64,000 bases of DNA from Cucumis sativus (lineage: Eukaryota; Streptophyta; Magnoliopsida; Cucurbitales; Cucurbitaceae). The notes below the pieces were generated by a model. It was given only the letters and a program-made list of their open reading frames with translations. It had not been told where the DNA came from and ran no database searches. The stretch spans positions 3,534,001 through 3,598,000 of the forward strand of contig NC_026655.2 of NCBI RefSeq assembly GCF_000004075.3, read 5' to 3'. Numbering within the stretch: the first letter of the stretch is position 1; the number at the start of each line of letters is the position of its first letter. Position numbers and translations under genes: made by a program. Positions 10,261-21,156 of this stretch are shown one piece after another.

Positions 10261-10344
10261 GCCTTTTGTGCATCTTGTTTTTATATTGCAACTTCCAGAT
10301 TCTCAATTTGACCTTGTTTACAGAATTAGATCCAGACTATGATG

Positions 10345-11265
10345 TTTTATTGCTTAGGATTTTGGATGATTTGATCTTTGATTCTCTGGAAATATTGAAA
10401 TCTCATCCTCCATCTTTCTCTCTTATCTTCTTGTTTTTAGCTTAATGAATTTAATCTTCTGTAGGTTCTTTTGAATGAAGATGATTCTTCTGAACTTGAA
10501 TCACACACCAATATCATGCGGCCAGCAGATGAAAGAGAAGTGAACAGAATTAAACCAAATACATCCTGTCTTTTTAGATCCAGGCCCCAGAGAGAAATCC
10601 ACCAAAGACAGAAACTCGAACAAAGCCGTTAGCAGAAAAGGCATTTGTCTGGAAATTACTGGAAGGGTGCAGCATGATAGCAATGAATTGAAGCATTTTA
10701 TGATGGAAAGTGTTTGAAACGTCATTCAATAGGAAAGCTTGGGAAGGGGGCCTTCTATGCATCACAGGCAGCAGACATTAGAAGACAATTATGAATGTTC
10801 TTTAGATGCTGGTTGAAGCATAACTACTTAGCAAACATCTAGACTTATGTTCAATTATACTAGTAGCCTGATCTCGGTGTAAAACTTTTCACAGCGGAAT
10901 ATCTCTTTTGTCCCATATACGTTGTGTTCTTTTTCCCTTTCCTTTTTACCTTCGAGAGTTCCACGTTTTACATCCCAGCCGACAGTTTTTTGTTAATAAA
11001 TTATATATTCCCAACAATGTTTGATGCTTCTATTGAATAAAGAAAACCTATAGTAGGACTCTACACTTTTTAATTCAAGAATTTGTTACTATAATGGCAT
11101 TAAAATGATGGTAATAACGTCGAAAGCTAGTTTGTCTTTTGTCATTTGACAACACCAAACGTTTCTTCCTATTCTTTATCCAACGTTTGTATGCGTGTGA
11201 AACAAAATTGAGAGGTAATACTTATCCTCTTTCCAAAAGAACAAAAATTGAAAAACAAGGGGGTA
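10345..11265 (+). pseudogene. Inverted, broken copy of ASC-1 exon 4 and its 3' flank
   Basis: Collinear with the reverse complement of about 126-1045. The copy begins in ASC-1 intron 3, keeps the acceptor (TTCTGTAG before GTTCTTTTGAATGAAG) and exon 4, and continues through the 3' UTR and flank. Within the exon copy about 14 bases are missing (near 10561) relative to the parent, which shifts the frame after IKPN. Upstream exons are absent. Similarity by eye is above 90 percent, so the copy is fairly recent on the scale of this locus. Confidence 0.85.
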
Positions 11266-11272
11266 AAAAGTT

Positions 11273-11470
11273 CACTGTAGTTATGAACTGTTGTATGATG
11301 GAATTCAGGATAGAAAGTTGGACAAAAAGGTTCAAACTAAGTACTTCCCTAGTTTCAGGAAAGAGGGATGCTAATCTTCATAGACCTATTTAAAAGATCA
11401 TAATGTGAATTAGAAGTTAGATCTCAGATAGAGTACAGAAAAGATGCTAGGAAACATTGCTTTTATACAT
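11273..11470 (+). pseudogene. Direct repeat Q: truncated copy of the P-class PPR 3' end
   Basis: Copy of 8596-8790, abutting the inverted ASC-1 fragment. It contains the last ~40 PPR codons with indels, for example a 6-base insertion after AAAAGATCATAATGTG. It cannot encode a PPR protein. Confidence 0.85.
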
Positions 11471-11791
11471 ATCAATCAGATCATTTATATGAACATTGTC
11501 TGAAAATGTTCAAATACAGATACCCTGCAATATTCTCTTCTACTTGAACAAATTTTAATAAACGAACAACTCTTGTGTATTGAGTATACTAGCTTGACTT
11601 AATACAGTATAATTCAGCTTGAAGTTCTCCAATGAACCATATAATTGGTCGACGTGAACCTTTCATACTCACAACTTCAAATATATTTCAACCCAAACAA
11701 ATAGTTAGAGTGAACATTTATTACAACTTCTAAGTTGCGGTCGGTCAAAGAACTGATTACTTATGGCTTCTTGGCGTTTGCTCAACAGAGA

Positions 11792-11872
11792 GTCAAGATG
11801 GCCGAGTTGGTCTAAGGCGCCAGTTTCAGGTACTGGTCCGAAAGGGCATGGGTTCGAATCCCATTCTTGACA
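11792..11872 (+). tRNA. tRNA-Leu (anticodon CAG)
   Basis: The 81 nt sequence folds as a class II tRNA. The acceptor stem GTCAAGA pairs with TCTTGAC, with discriminator A at 11872. The anticodon stem is CCAGT/ACTGG with loop TTCAGGT, giving anticodon CAG at 11827-11829. The variable arm is TCCGAAAGGGCA, and the T-arm carries the B box GGTTCGAATCC. It reads CUG leucine codons. An A box (TGGCCGAGTTGG) is present. No intron. A run of eight or more T (about 11878-11885) follows as a Pol III terminator. Confidence 0.93.
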
Positions 11873-12379
11873 TGAAGTTTTTTTTACTTATAATTGCGTT
11901 GGATGTCTTATTTTCTTAACTAAGTTTCCAAGAAGATGTTGTTGGACCCTTTTCTTTTATGAACGTCACTGCAAACATCATCTTAAATCCACCTTATGGG
12001 TTTCCTTTTATTATTATTATTGTTCAATGATATCTGAGTATGAATAAACATTTTAGAAGTTTCAAATGGTCAAACTTTTAAACTTTTGTATCAGTTTGAT
12101 TCATACATAAGCTTACAATTTTTATGGAATGAGTCAAACTTATGAATTAAAATTACATATTTTAGTTAAGATGTGAACAAAACCTCCACAGACATGCAAT
12201 TCTCAAGAAATGTGGCCAAGATTCTGATGGAGGAGATGACTTTTTCTTGTTGAATAAGAAAAAGGAGAAGACCCATCTAAAGTTCCAGACTATTCTTAAG
12301 ACCTTATTTATAGCTTCCATGGAAACCACTGAACTCATCACAAACTACTTTAAACATTCTTCATACACAAGATTAAGAG
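11873..12379. promoter_or_regulatory. Upstream region of GSTU gene A
   Basis: After the Pol III T-run, sequence from 11901 on is shared with 14949 onward, upstream of gene C. A likely TATA element (TTATTTATAG, 12304-12313) lies about 67 bp before the ATG. Confidence 0.5.
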
Positions 12380-13179
12380 ATGGCTGATCAAAACAGAGTG
12401 GTGCTTTATGGAATGTGGGCTAGCCCTTATGCCAAGAGAGTCCAACTCGCTCTTAAAATCAAGGGCATCCCTTTTCAATATGTGGAAGAAGATCTCCAGA
12501 ACAAGAGCCCAGATCTTCTCAAATTCAATCCTGTTTACAAGAAAGTTCCCGTACTCGTCCATAATGGAAGACCCATTTGCGAATCAGCTCTAATTTTGGA
12601 GTACATAGAGGAAGTTTGGAACAACAACGGCCCTTCTCTTCTACCTCAAGATCCTTACAAACGAGCCCAGGTTCGATTCTGGGCTGATTACGTTCAGAAA
12701 CAGGTACATGTGTTTTATGCAATTGCTGGTTTAGCTTGTATTGCTCTTTTTAAGGAAAGTTTGTAAATAACCTTGTGTTCTTTTTTGGGTTGGTGCAGGT
12801 GTTTGAGGGTTTCTTTTTATTAATGAAAACAGAAGGGGAAGCACAAGAGAAAGCCGTTGAAGATGTGAAAGAGAAGCTGAAAGTTCTTGAAGAACAGGGG
12901 TTGAAGAATTTGTTGGCAGAGGGAAGTACCTTTGTGAATGGAGATGAACTTGGATATTTGGACATAGTTATGTTGACATTGCTTGGAATGTACAAGGTTC
13001 ATGAAGAGTTTTTTGGAGTGAAAATTGTGGAAGAAGAGAAGATCCCAGTTGTGTTCTCATGGTTGAATAGATTGATAGAACATCCATTTGCAAAGGAGTC
13101 TGCTCCTCCCAAAGAAAAGGTTTTAGGGTTTCTTCACTTCCTTAGACAAAAATTCATACACTCACAGGCTGCTGCTTAA
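12380..13179 (+). CDS. Tau-class glutathione S-transferase (gene A)
   Basis: Exons 12380-12703 and 12799-13179, 234 aa, with the single phase-0 intron typical of tau GSTs. Cytosolic enzyme conjugating glutathione to electrophiles. The N-terminal thioredoxin-fold domain (about 1-85) has the catalytic Ser15 in WASPYAKR. The glutathione site includes [16 protein letters not shown] with E68-S69. The helical C-terminal domain (about 95-225) contains [14 protein letters not shown]. Nearest sister is gene C. The position next to an At1g74580-like gene matches the place of GSTU10 (At1g74590) in Arabidopsis. Confidence 0.92.
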
Positions 13180-13730
13180 TGCTCTTCACATGTGTAATAA
13201 TACAACATAAATAAACCTTAATTTTTTCTCTGAAGTTATTGTATTGTGTGTTTTACTCTATGGTTTTCAATAATAAAATTTGATATGTTTTCTTCTTTTT
13301 AGTGAGCTTTTATGGTTTTTGAAATAGTAGATCAACTTATATGATAAACTGGGTGTGGCTGACAGCAGGAAGTCTTGGGAATCATTTAAACTTTTGAACA
13401 AGTGGACACAAATTTATGTGTATTTTATTCCGAAAGATTCCTCGGCAAATGATGTTAGCAAACAAAGTCATAATTAACTCTTTGATCAAAATTAGTTATT
13501 TTAATCAAGATGTGAACAAAATCTCCAATTCTCTCGACTGTTTTACAACGATTGCAATGGATGGTGACACTACATTGACTTGGGAGGAGCTGCCTTGTGG
13601 AATACGAAAGGAGGAGAGGAGACCCCATTTAAAATTCCTGAGTATTCTTAAAACCACCTTCATCACACAACATTAACAGCCTATTTATGACTGTTAAACC
13701 GATCACAAAACCTCAGAGAATGATTAAGAT
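13180..13730. promoter_or_regulatory. Upstream region of GSTU gene B
   Basis: No gene. The part from about 13420 on matches 17075-17370 upstream of gene E. CTATTTATGAC (13681-13691) is the probable TATA element, and its counterpart before gene E reads CTAGTTATGAC. Confidence 0.45.
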
Positions 13731-14544
13731 ATGACAGATAAAAACAAAGTGGTGCTTTATGGATTCTGGGCTTGTCCTTTTGTAAAGAGTGTCGAACTCG
13801 CCCTTAAAATCAAAGGCATCCCTTTTGCCTATGTAGAAGAAGATTTCCTGAACAAAAGCCCAGAGCTTCTCAAATTCAATCCTGTTTATAAGAAAGTTCC
13901 TGTACTCGTCCACAATGAAAGACCCATTTGCGAATCAGCTATAATTTTGGAGTACATAGAGGAAGTTTGGAACAACAATGGCCCTTCTCTTCTACCTCAA
14001 GATCCCTTCAAACGATCCCAGATTCGATTCTGGGTTGATTTCGTTAAGAATCAGGTACGTATATTTTATACAATAATTGGTGCTCTTGACTTATATTGTT
14101 CTTCCGGCCAATACATCTTTTTAGGCGAATAACTTTGTTGTGTGTTTTGTGTTGGTGAAGTTGTATGATAGTCTACTTTTATCAATGAAGACAGAAGGGG
14201 AAGCACAAGAGAAAGCCATGGAAGAAGTGAAAGAGAGGCTGAAAGTTGTTGAAGAACAGGGGTTGAAGAGTTTGTTGGCAGAGGGAAGTCCATTTGTGAA
14301 TGGAGATGAACTTGGATATTTAGACATAGGGATGTTGACAATTCTTGGAAGGTACAAAATTTACGAAGAGTTTTTTGGAATGAAAATTATGGAAGAGGAG
14401 GAGATCCCAATTGTATTCTCGTGGTTGAATAGATTGATAGAGCATCCTATTGCAAAGGAGCTGGGAGCTCCTCCCAAGGAAAAGATTTTGGGGCTTCTTC
14501 ACATCACTAGGCAAAGATTTCTACAATCCCCTGTTGCTGCTTAA
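13731..14544 (+). CDS. Tau-class GST with cysteine at the catalytic serine position (gene B)
   Basis: Exons 13731-14054 and 14161-14544, 235 aa. Domain layout is as in its neighbours, but the active-site motif is WACPFVKS, so residue 15 is Cys (TGT), where gene E has Ser (AGT). Another change is G63E in the glutathione-site loop (HNERPICES). The intron acceptor reads GTGAAG instead of the GTGCAG of its sisters but keeps AG. The reading frame is intact, so the gene is probably expressed. Family knowledge: Ser activates glutathione in tau and phi GSTs, while Cys at the equivalent place is typical of DHAR, lambda and omega classes that do thiol transfer or dehydroascorbate reduction. A change of chemistry is therefore possible but inferred. 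Confidence 0.9.
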
Positions 14545-15419
14545 TGCTACAACTCTATCTGTTTCTGTGCCTTCTCATCAAAATCTATATTTTGTCTCTA
14601 ATGTTGTATGTGTATTTCACCCTATATGGTCTTCAATAATAATATCCAAACTTTCTATAAAACCCATTGACATCCTACTTCATTATATAATTCAAAATAC
14701 AGTGACGATGAATATGAATATTAAAAAATGACAGACAAGACTAGGAGTCATTGTTGACTGACAAGATAAGGTTATGGATCCTTGGTGCATTATTAATTTA
14801 AATATATTTTATGAATTTCATAACTTATAGGAATATGTATTGATATATTCGTAAAATTGAAATCTCAGTATTGATATTCACCTCTATATTTTTCTTGCTC
14901 GAGCTACCTAGAATTGTTTTGACATCCTGCAAAGTAGATAGGCTTTTTGGATGTCTTATTTTCTTACTTAAGTTTCCATGAAGATGTTGTTTGTCCTTTT
15001 TCTTTTATGAACCTCACTGCAAACATCATCTTAAATTCACCTTATGGATTTCTTTATTATTATTATTATTATTATTTATTCATAAAATTTGAAATGTATT
15101 TTGTACATAAACTTACAATTTATATGGAACAAATCAAACTTCTGAACTAAAAATACACATCTCAAACTTATAATTTAGTTATTTGATTAAAATTAGATAT
15201 TTTTAGGTAAGAGGTGAACAGAACCTCAACAAACTTGCAGTTCTCGAAAAATGTAGCCAAGATTCTGATGGAGGAGATGGCTCTTTCTTGTTGAATCAGA
15301 AATGGAGAAGACCCATCTAAAGTTCCAGACTATTCTTAAGACCTTATTTATACCTTCCATGGAAACCACTGAACTCATCACAAAAAACTTTAAACATTCT
15401 TCATACATAAGATTAAGAG
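14545..15419. promoter_or_regulatory. GSTU B-C spacer
   Basis: AT-rich, no gene. The second duplication unit begins at about 14949. A (TTA)n tract lies at 15056-15077, and a TATA element TTATTTATACC at 15344-15354 precedes gene C. Confidence 0.45.
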
Positions 15420-16227
15420 ATGGCTGAGCAAAACAGAGTGGTGCTTTATGGAATGTGGGCTAGCCCTTATGCCAAGAGAATCCAACTCGCTCTTAAAATC
15501 AAAGGCATCCCTTTTCAATATGTGGAAGAAGATCTCCCGAACAAGAGCCCAGATCTTCTCAAATTCAATCCTGTTTACAAGAAAGTTCCCGTACTCGTCC
15601 ATAATGGAAGATCCATTTGCGAATCAGCTCTAATTTTGGAGTACATAGAGGAAGTTTGGAACAACAATGGCCCTTCTCTTCTACCTCAAGATCCTTACAA
15701 ACGATCCCAGATTCGATTCTGGGCTGATTACCTTCAGAAACAGGTACATGTGTTATATGCAATTGCTGGTTTAACTTGTATTGTTCTTTTAAGGAAAGTT
15801 TGTAAATAATCTTGTTTTTTTTTTCTTTTTTTTGGGGTTGGTGCAGGTGTTCGAGGGTTTGTTTTTATTAATTAAAACAGAAGGGGAAGCACAAGAGAAA
15901 GCCATTGAAGATGTGAAAGAGAAGCTGAAAGTTCTTGAAGAACAGGGGTTGAAGAATTTATTGGCAGAGGGAAGTACATTTGTGAATGGAGATGAACTTG
16001 GATATTTGGACATAGTTATGTTTACAGTGCTTGGAATGTACAAGGTTCATGAAGAGTTTTTTGGAGTGAAAATTGTGGAGGAAGAGAAGATCCCAGTTGT
16101 GTTCTCATGGTTGAATAGATTGATAGAACATCCAATTGCAAAGGAGGTTACTCCTCCCAAAGAAAAGGTTTTGGGGTTTCTTCACTTCATTAGACAAAAA
16201 TTGCTACGCTCACAGGCTGCTGCTTAA
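15420..16227 (+). CDS. Tau-class glutathione S-transferase (gene C)
   Basis: Exons 15420-15743 and 15847-16227, 234 aa. It is nearly the same as gene A: the first 60 residues differ at only a few sites (for example D3E, V21I, Q40P). Catalytic Ser15 (WASPYAKR) and E68-S69 are kept. One change, P65S in the glutathione loop (HNGRSICES), sits beside the binding residues. The intron carries a long T/TTTTC tract before the acceptor. It is the unit-2 copy of gene A. Confidence 0.92.
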
Positions 16228-17370
16228 CGCTCTTCTCATGTGTACTACTACAACATAAATAAACTTTAATTTTGTCTCTAAAGTTATTGTATTGTGTGTT
16301 TTACTCTATGGTTTTCATTAATAAGATTTGATATGTTTTCTTCTTTAATGAGCTTTTATGGTTTTTCTTAGAAATAGTAGATCAACTTATAATATGGTAA
16401 ACTAGGTGTGGCCTACAGATGAAGTTTTGGGAATCATACTTCTCTGTAAACGCATTGAGATCTTCAAAATTTTATTATTATACAATTCAAAGGTCATGAA
16501 ATGAAAAATACTTTTTAAATGGCATAAGAGTTGGAAGATAAAATATTGAGATGAATATGAATATCTTAAAATGATGGAAACCAGGGAGTAATACTTCACT
16601 TTTTTTACTGGGAAGGTTGGGTCTAAATATGTAGACTAATTTGCAATGCAACTCTACACAGACAATGATAACTGATGCATTCACAATCTCAGCTTCACCT
16701 TCAACTCAATGTCCAAAAAATATTAACATTATCGATGGTAGAGGAGAAGAAATCTGGTGGTTCATGGAATGTGGATAGCTCTCCTTTTGTAGAAAGAAGA
16801 GAAGATCTCAATTACCCAATTGCATTCTCATGGTTGACCAGATTGAATGAACATCCAATTGCAAAGGTGATAGATCCTTCCAAGGAGAAGGTTATGGGTC
16901 ATCTCATGGTGAAATCTAACTCTCAAATTTACAAATCTCATAGTTGAATTCAGAAGAAAAATGAAAACTTGACATGTTAATTTCATTGATTAAGGATGTT
17001 TATTATCTACTAGATGAAAGGAACGTGTAATGCTGGTGGCTTACATTTTTTGACATAATTTTTATGAAAGAGAAAGATTGCTCAGCAAATGATGTTGGCA
17101 ATCAAAGTCATATTTTAACTCTTTGATCAAAATTAGATATTTTAGTTAAGATGTGAACAAAATCTCCAGTTCTTACGACTGTTTTGCCACGATTGCAATG
17201 GATGGTGACCATTCCTTGACTTGGGAGGAGCTGCCTTGTGGAATACGAATGGAGGACAGGAGACTCCATTTCGAGTTCCTCAGTATTCTTAAAACCACCT
17301 TCATCACACAATATTAACACCCTAGTTATGACTGCTAAACCGATCACAAAACCTTAGAGAAGATTAAGAT
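16228..17370. other. Spacer holding a GSTU remnant and the gene E upstream region
   Basis: Contains remnant D (16735-16947) and, from about 17075, the promoter region of gene E, which matches that of gene B. Nothing else is recognised. Confidence 0.5.
16735..16947 (+). pseudogene. Internally deleted tau-GST pseudogene (remnant D)
   Basis: Opens with a GST-like N-terminus (MVEEK..., with a frame-shifted relic of [10 protein letters not shown] as SWNVDSSPFVERR). It then jumps directly to the end of exon 2: YPIAFSWLTRLNEHPIAK, then DPSKEKVMGHL. Everything between, about 170 residues plus the intron, is missing. Flanking DNA matches that of remnant F (shared GTAGACTAATTT and CATTATC-ATGG-AGAGGA), so D and F are sister copies. 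Confidence 0.8.
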
Positions 17371-18181
17371 ATGACAGAGGAAAACAAAGTGGTGCTTTAT
17401 GGATTGTGGGCGAGTCCTTTTGTAAAGAGGGTCGAACTCGCCCTTAAAATCAAAGCCATCCCTTTTGAATATGTAGAAGAAGATTTCCTGAACAAAAGCC
17501 CAGAGCTTCTCAAATTCAATCCTGTTTACAAGAAGGTTCCTGTACTCGTCCACAATGGAAGACCCATTTGCGAATCAGCTATAATTTTTGAGTACATAGA
17601 GGAAGTTTGGAACAACAACGGCCCTCCTCTTCTACCTCAAGATCCCTACAAAAGATCCCAGATTCGATTCTGGGCTGATTTCGTTCAGAATCAGGTAAAT
17701 ATATTTTATACAATAATTGATGCTCTTGACTTGTATTGTTCTTCTGGCCAATACACCTTTTTAGGCGAATAACTTTGTTGTGTGTTTTGTGTTGGTGCAG
17801 TTGTTTGATGGTCTACTTTTAGCAATGAAGACAGAAGGGGAAGCACAAGAGAAAGCCATAAAAGAAGTGAAAGAGAAGCTGAAAGTTATCGAAGAACAGG
17901 GCTTGAAGAGTTTGTTGGCAGAGGGAAGTCCATTTGTAAATGGAGATGAACTTGGATATTTAGACATAGGGATGTTGACAGTTCTTGGAAGGTACAAGAT
18001 TTATGAAGAGTTTTTTGGAATGAAAATTATGGAAGAAGAGGAGATCCCAATTGTATTCTCGTGGTTGAATAGATTGATTGAGCACCCTATTGCAAAGGAG
18101 GGAGCTCCTCCCAAGGAAAAAGTTTTGGGGCTTCTTCACATCGTTAGGCGAAGATTTCTACCATCCCCTGTTACTGCTTAA
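17371..18181 (+). CDS. Tau-class glutathione S-transferase (gene E)
   Basis: Exons 17371-17694 and 17801-18181, 234 aa. Sister of gene B but with a normal active site: WASPFVKR with Ser15, and HNGRPICES with E68-S69. The C-terminal domain carries [14 protein letters not shown]. It is the unit-2 copy of gene B and is useful as the reference for gene B's changes. The expected TATA element in its upstream region is altered (CTAGTTATGAC), which might lower expression. Confidence 0.92.
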
Positions 18182-19227
18182 TGCTTCAACTCTATCTGTT
18201 CCTTCACATCAAAATCTACATTTTTTCTCTAATGTTTATGTGTATTTCACTCTATGGTCTTCAATAATAATATCTAATATGTTTTGATTCTTTTGTTGTT
18301 GTTTTTCTTTAATGAGATTTTGCAAACTGTCTATAAAACTCATTGACATCCTACTTGATTATAAGTTAAAGTACAGTAAGGATGAATATGAATATTTAAA
18401 AATGATAGACAAGACAAGGAGTAGTAGTAGTACGCCATCGTTGACTGGAAATGCTGCTTGTGGAATGGGTCTATCTAACTTTGTAGACTAATTTTCAAAG
18501 CACATCCACATCAATCAAGCCTTTGGAAATTTAGGATGAAAGGCCCCACAAACAAGAATTTAAACGAAGGGCATTCACAATCACAAATTCACAACTAGAA
18601 CTTCCAACTAAAGAGCCAAAAAAGACAAAACATTATCAATGGCAGAGGAACATACAGTGATGCTTCATGGAATGTGGGCTAGCCCTTTTGTGAAAGGGGT
18701 CGAACTTGCCCTCAAAATCAAAGTCATTACTATTGAATCTGTGGAAGAAGATCTCCAAAACAAAACTCCAGAGCTTCTGAGCTTCAATCCCATTTACAAG
18801 AATGTTTCTGTACTGATCCACAGTGGAAAACCCATTTGTGAATCACTGGTGATTCTTGAAAACATCAACTAAGTTTAAGTTTAAGTTTAGAAGAGTAACG
18901 AGCCTTTCTTTTTGTCACATGATCATGTTAGTGAAACAAGTAAATCTTCTTTACAATTTTTTGAAAATCTATTTATTTAAATGGGGTTTTTCGAAATTTT
19001 GACTTCTGGAAGATAATTGGGATTATATCAAATTCTCTTCATTCACCGTTACAATCAACTAAAATAAAAACTATCTTTTCAAACGAGCAATGGACTCAAC
19101 CGAACAAACTTTTCTAGTCATACAATTATATTGTAACTTAGAACCCCAAAAAGTGGAACAAGAAAAGAAAATTTGCTCACCGGAGGACTCAATTCCCAGC
19201 TTGGAATGATGTTGGCAAGAACTGAGA
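18182..19227. other. Spacer between GSTU gene E and the DYW PPR gene
   Basis: Contains the gene E 3' UTR and truncated remnant F (18639-18872). From 18880 to 19227 it is the promoter and 5' UTR of the DYW-class PPR gene, with no strong motif seen. Confidence 0.45.
18639..18872 (+). pseudogene. 3'-truncated tau-GST pseudogene (remnant F)
   Basis: Reads MAEEHTVMLHGMWASPFVKG and on to KPICESLVILENIN, then stops after 77 codons. This corresponds to about two thirds of exon 1. The rest of exon 1, the intron and exon 2 are absent. Catalytic Ser15 and ES are still present, but there is no C-terminal domain, so a working enzyme is unlikely. A translated thioredoxin-fold fragment cannot be excluded. 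Confidence 0.8.
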
Positions 19228-21156
19228 ATGAATAGCAGAGAGCTTCACTGTCTTGCGTTATTTAGCAAATGTAAATCTCTTAGAACTGTTAAGCAAATCC
19301 AGGCTCTTATATTCAAAACATGCTTAAATTCCTATCCATTGGTCTCCGGAAAGCTTCTTCTACATTGTGCAGTCACACTTCCTGATTCTCTACACTATGC
19401 TCGACGCCTTTTCCTCGACATTCGAAACCCAGATGTGTTTATGTACAACACTCTCATCCGTGGCCTTTCCGATTCCGACACTCCCTCCAATGCCCTTCAA
19501 CTGTTTGTTGAAATGCGTCGCAAATCCGTGGCTTTACCCGATAGTTTCTCTTTTGCTTTTCTACTCAAAGCCGCCGCTAATTGCAGGGCTCTGACCAATG
19601 GGTTGCAGTTGCATTGTCTAGCTGTTGGTTATGGCCTGGATTCCCATCTTTTTGTTGGGACAACGCTGATTAGCATGTATGCTGAATGTGCATGTTTGGT
19701 CTTTGCACGCAAGGTGTTCGATGAAATGATTGAACCAAATATTGTTGCTTGGAATGCCATTGTTGCTGCATGTTTTAGGTGCGAGGGCGTTAAGGATGCA
19801 GAGCAAGTGTTTCGTTGTATGCCAATTAGAAACTTGACCTCTTGGAACATCATGCTTGCAGGGTACACAAAAGCAGGTGAGCTTCAGTTAGCTAGGGAGG
19901 TGTTTATGAAAATGCCTTTGAAAGATGATGTTTCTTGGAGTACTATGATTGTTGGGTTCGCTCATAATGGCAACTTTAACGATGCTTTCGCATTTTTCAG
20001 GGAGGTAAGGCGGGAAGGGATGAGACCAAATGAGGTAAGTCTCACAGGTGTGCTTTCTGCATGTGCACAAGCTGGGGCATTCGAGTTTGGAAGAATTCTA
20101 CATGGGTTTGTTGAAAAATCTGGCTTTCTGCAGATTATTTCAGTGAATAATGCACTGATTGATACCTACTCTAAATGTGGGAATTTGGATATGGCTCGTT
20201 TGGTCTTTGATAATATGCTTAGAAGGAGCGCTGTCTCTTGGACAGCCATGATTGCGGGGATGGCAATGCATGGCTACGGGGAAGAAGCAATCAGACTATT
20301 TAATGAGATGGAAGAGTCTAATATTAAGCCCGACAGTATTACCTTCATATCCATCTTGTATGCGTGTAGCCATGCTGGATTAGTTGATTTGGGATGCTCT
20401 TATTTTTCTAGGATGGTAAATACTTACGGTATTGAACCCGTAATTGAACATTATGGTTGCATGGTTGATCTTTATGGTCGAGCTGGTAAGCTGCAGCAAG
20501 CTTATGATTTTGTGTGTCAAATGCCAATTTCACCGAATGATATTGTCTGGAGGACTCTTCTTGGAGCTTGTAGCATTCATGGTAACTTATATCTGGCAGG
20601 GCAAGTAAAGAGACAACTCTCTGAACTTGACCCTGAAAATTCTGGAGATCATGTACTTTTGTCAAACATTTATGCAGTTGCAGGGAAATGGAAGGATGTT
20701 GCCGCTTTAAGAAGATCAATGACTCATCAAAGACTCAAGAAAACTCCAGGTTGGAGCATGATTGAAGTCAACAGAATTATATATAGTTTTGTTGCAGGAG
20801 AAAAGCAAAATGACATAGCAGTAGAGGCTCATCAAAAACTAAGGGAGATAATGTCGAGACTAAGGATAGAAGGAGGTTATGTTCCAGAAGTTGGAAGTGT
20901 TTTGCATGATATAGAAGTAGAAGAAAAGGAAGACTCTGTTTCACAACACAGCGAGAAACTGGCAGTAGCTTTCGGGATGGCGAAGCTGCCGAGAGGAAGA
21001 GCCATAAGAGTGGTTAAGAATTTAAGAATTTGCAGGGACTGTCACACTGTAATGAAGCTGATTTCTAAGGTCTATGAAGTAGAAATTGTGGTGAGAGATA
21101 GAAGCCGTTTCCACTCTTTCACACATGGTTCTTGTTCATGCAGAGATTACTGGTAA
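19228..21156 (+). CDS. DYW-class PPR protein (At1g74630-like)
   Basis: Intronless 642 aa PLS-type PPR protein. Repeats span about residues 40-470. The E/E+ region ([16 protein letters not shown]) follows, then a complete DYW deaminase domain: HSEKLA zinc/catalytic motif (about residue 577), CRDCH zinc motif (about 612) and the terminal [11 protein letters not shown] domains carry the cytidine deaminase activity for C-to-U editing of plastid or mitochondrial transcripts. Targets are unknown. The overall wording matches my memory of Arabidopsis At1g74630. The N-terminal ~25 residues are not strongly presequence-like, so the organelle cannot be assigned. The start ATG is the first in frame and gives the expected family length. 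Confidence 0.9.
   Translation: MNSRELHCLALFSKCKSLRTVKQIQALIFKTCLNSYPLVSGKLLLHCAVTLPDSLHYARRLFLDIRNPDVFMYNTLIRGLSDSDTPSNALQLFVEMRRKSVALPDSFSFAFLLKAAANCRALTNGLQLHCLAVGYGLDSHLFVGTTLISMYAECACLVFARKVFDEMIEPNIVAWNAIVAACFRCEGVKDAEQVFRCMPIRNLTSWNIMLAGYTKAGELQLAREVFMKMPLKDDVSWSTMIVGFAHNGNFNDAFAFFREVRREGMRPNEVSLTGVLSACAQAGAFEFGRILHGFVEKSGFLQIISVNNALIDTYSKCGNLDMARLVFDNMLRRSAVSWTAMIAGMAMHGYGEEAIRLFNEMEESNIKPDSITFISILYACSHAGLVDLGCSYFSRMVNTYGIEPVIEHYGCMVDLYGRAGKLQQAYDFVCQMPISPNDIVWRTLLGACSIHGNLYLAGQVKRQLSELDPENSGDHVLLSNIYAVAGKWKDVAALRRSMTHQRLKKTPGWSMIEVNRIIYSFVAGEKQNDIAVEAHQKLREIMSRLRIEGGYVPEVGSVLHDIEVEEKEDSVSQHSEKLAVAFGMAKLPRGRAIRVVKNLRICRDCHTVMKLISKVYEVEIVVRDRSRFHSFTHGSCSCRDYW

Larger units (their letters stand above)
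11901..18600 (+). repeat. Tandem duplication of a two-gene GSTU unit
   Basis: Unit 1 (about 11901-14946) carries genes A and B. Unit 2 (about 14949 to ~18400) carries genes C and E. The flank beginning GGATGTCTTATTTTCTTA is shared at 11901 and 14949. The upstream regions of A and C match each other, as do those of B and E. An extra pair of broken copies (D and F) also shares flanks with each other, so more than one round of duplication occurred. Confidence 0.8.
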
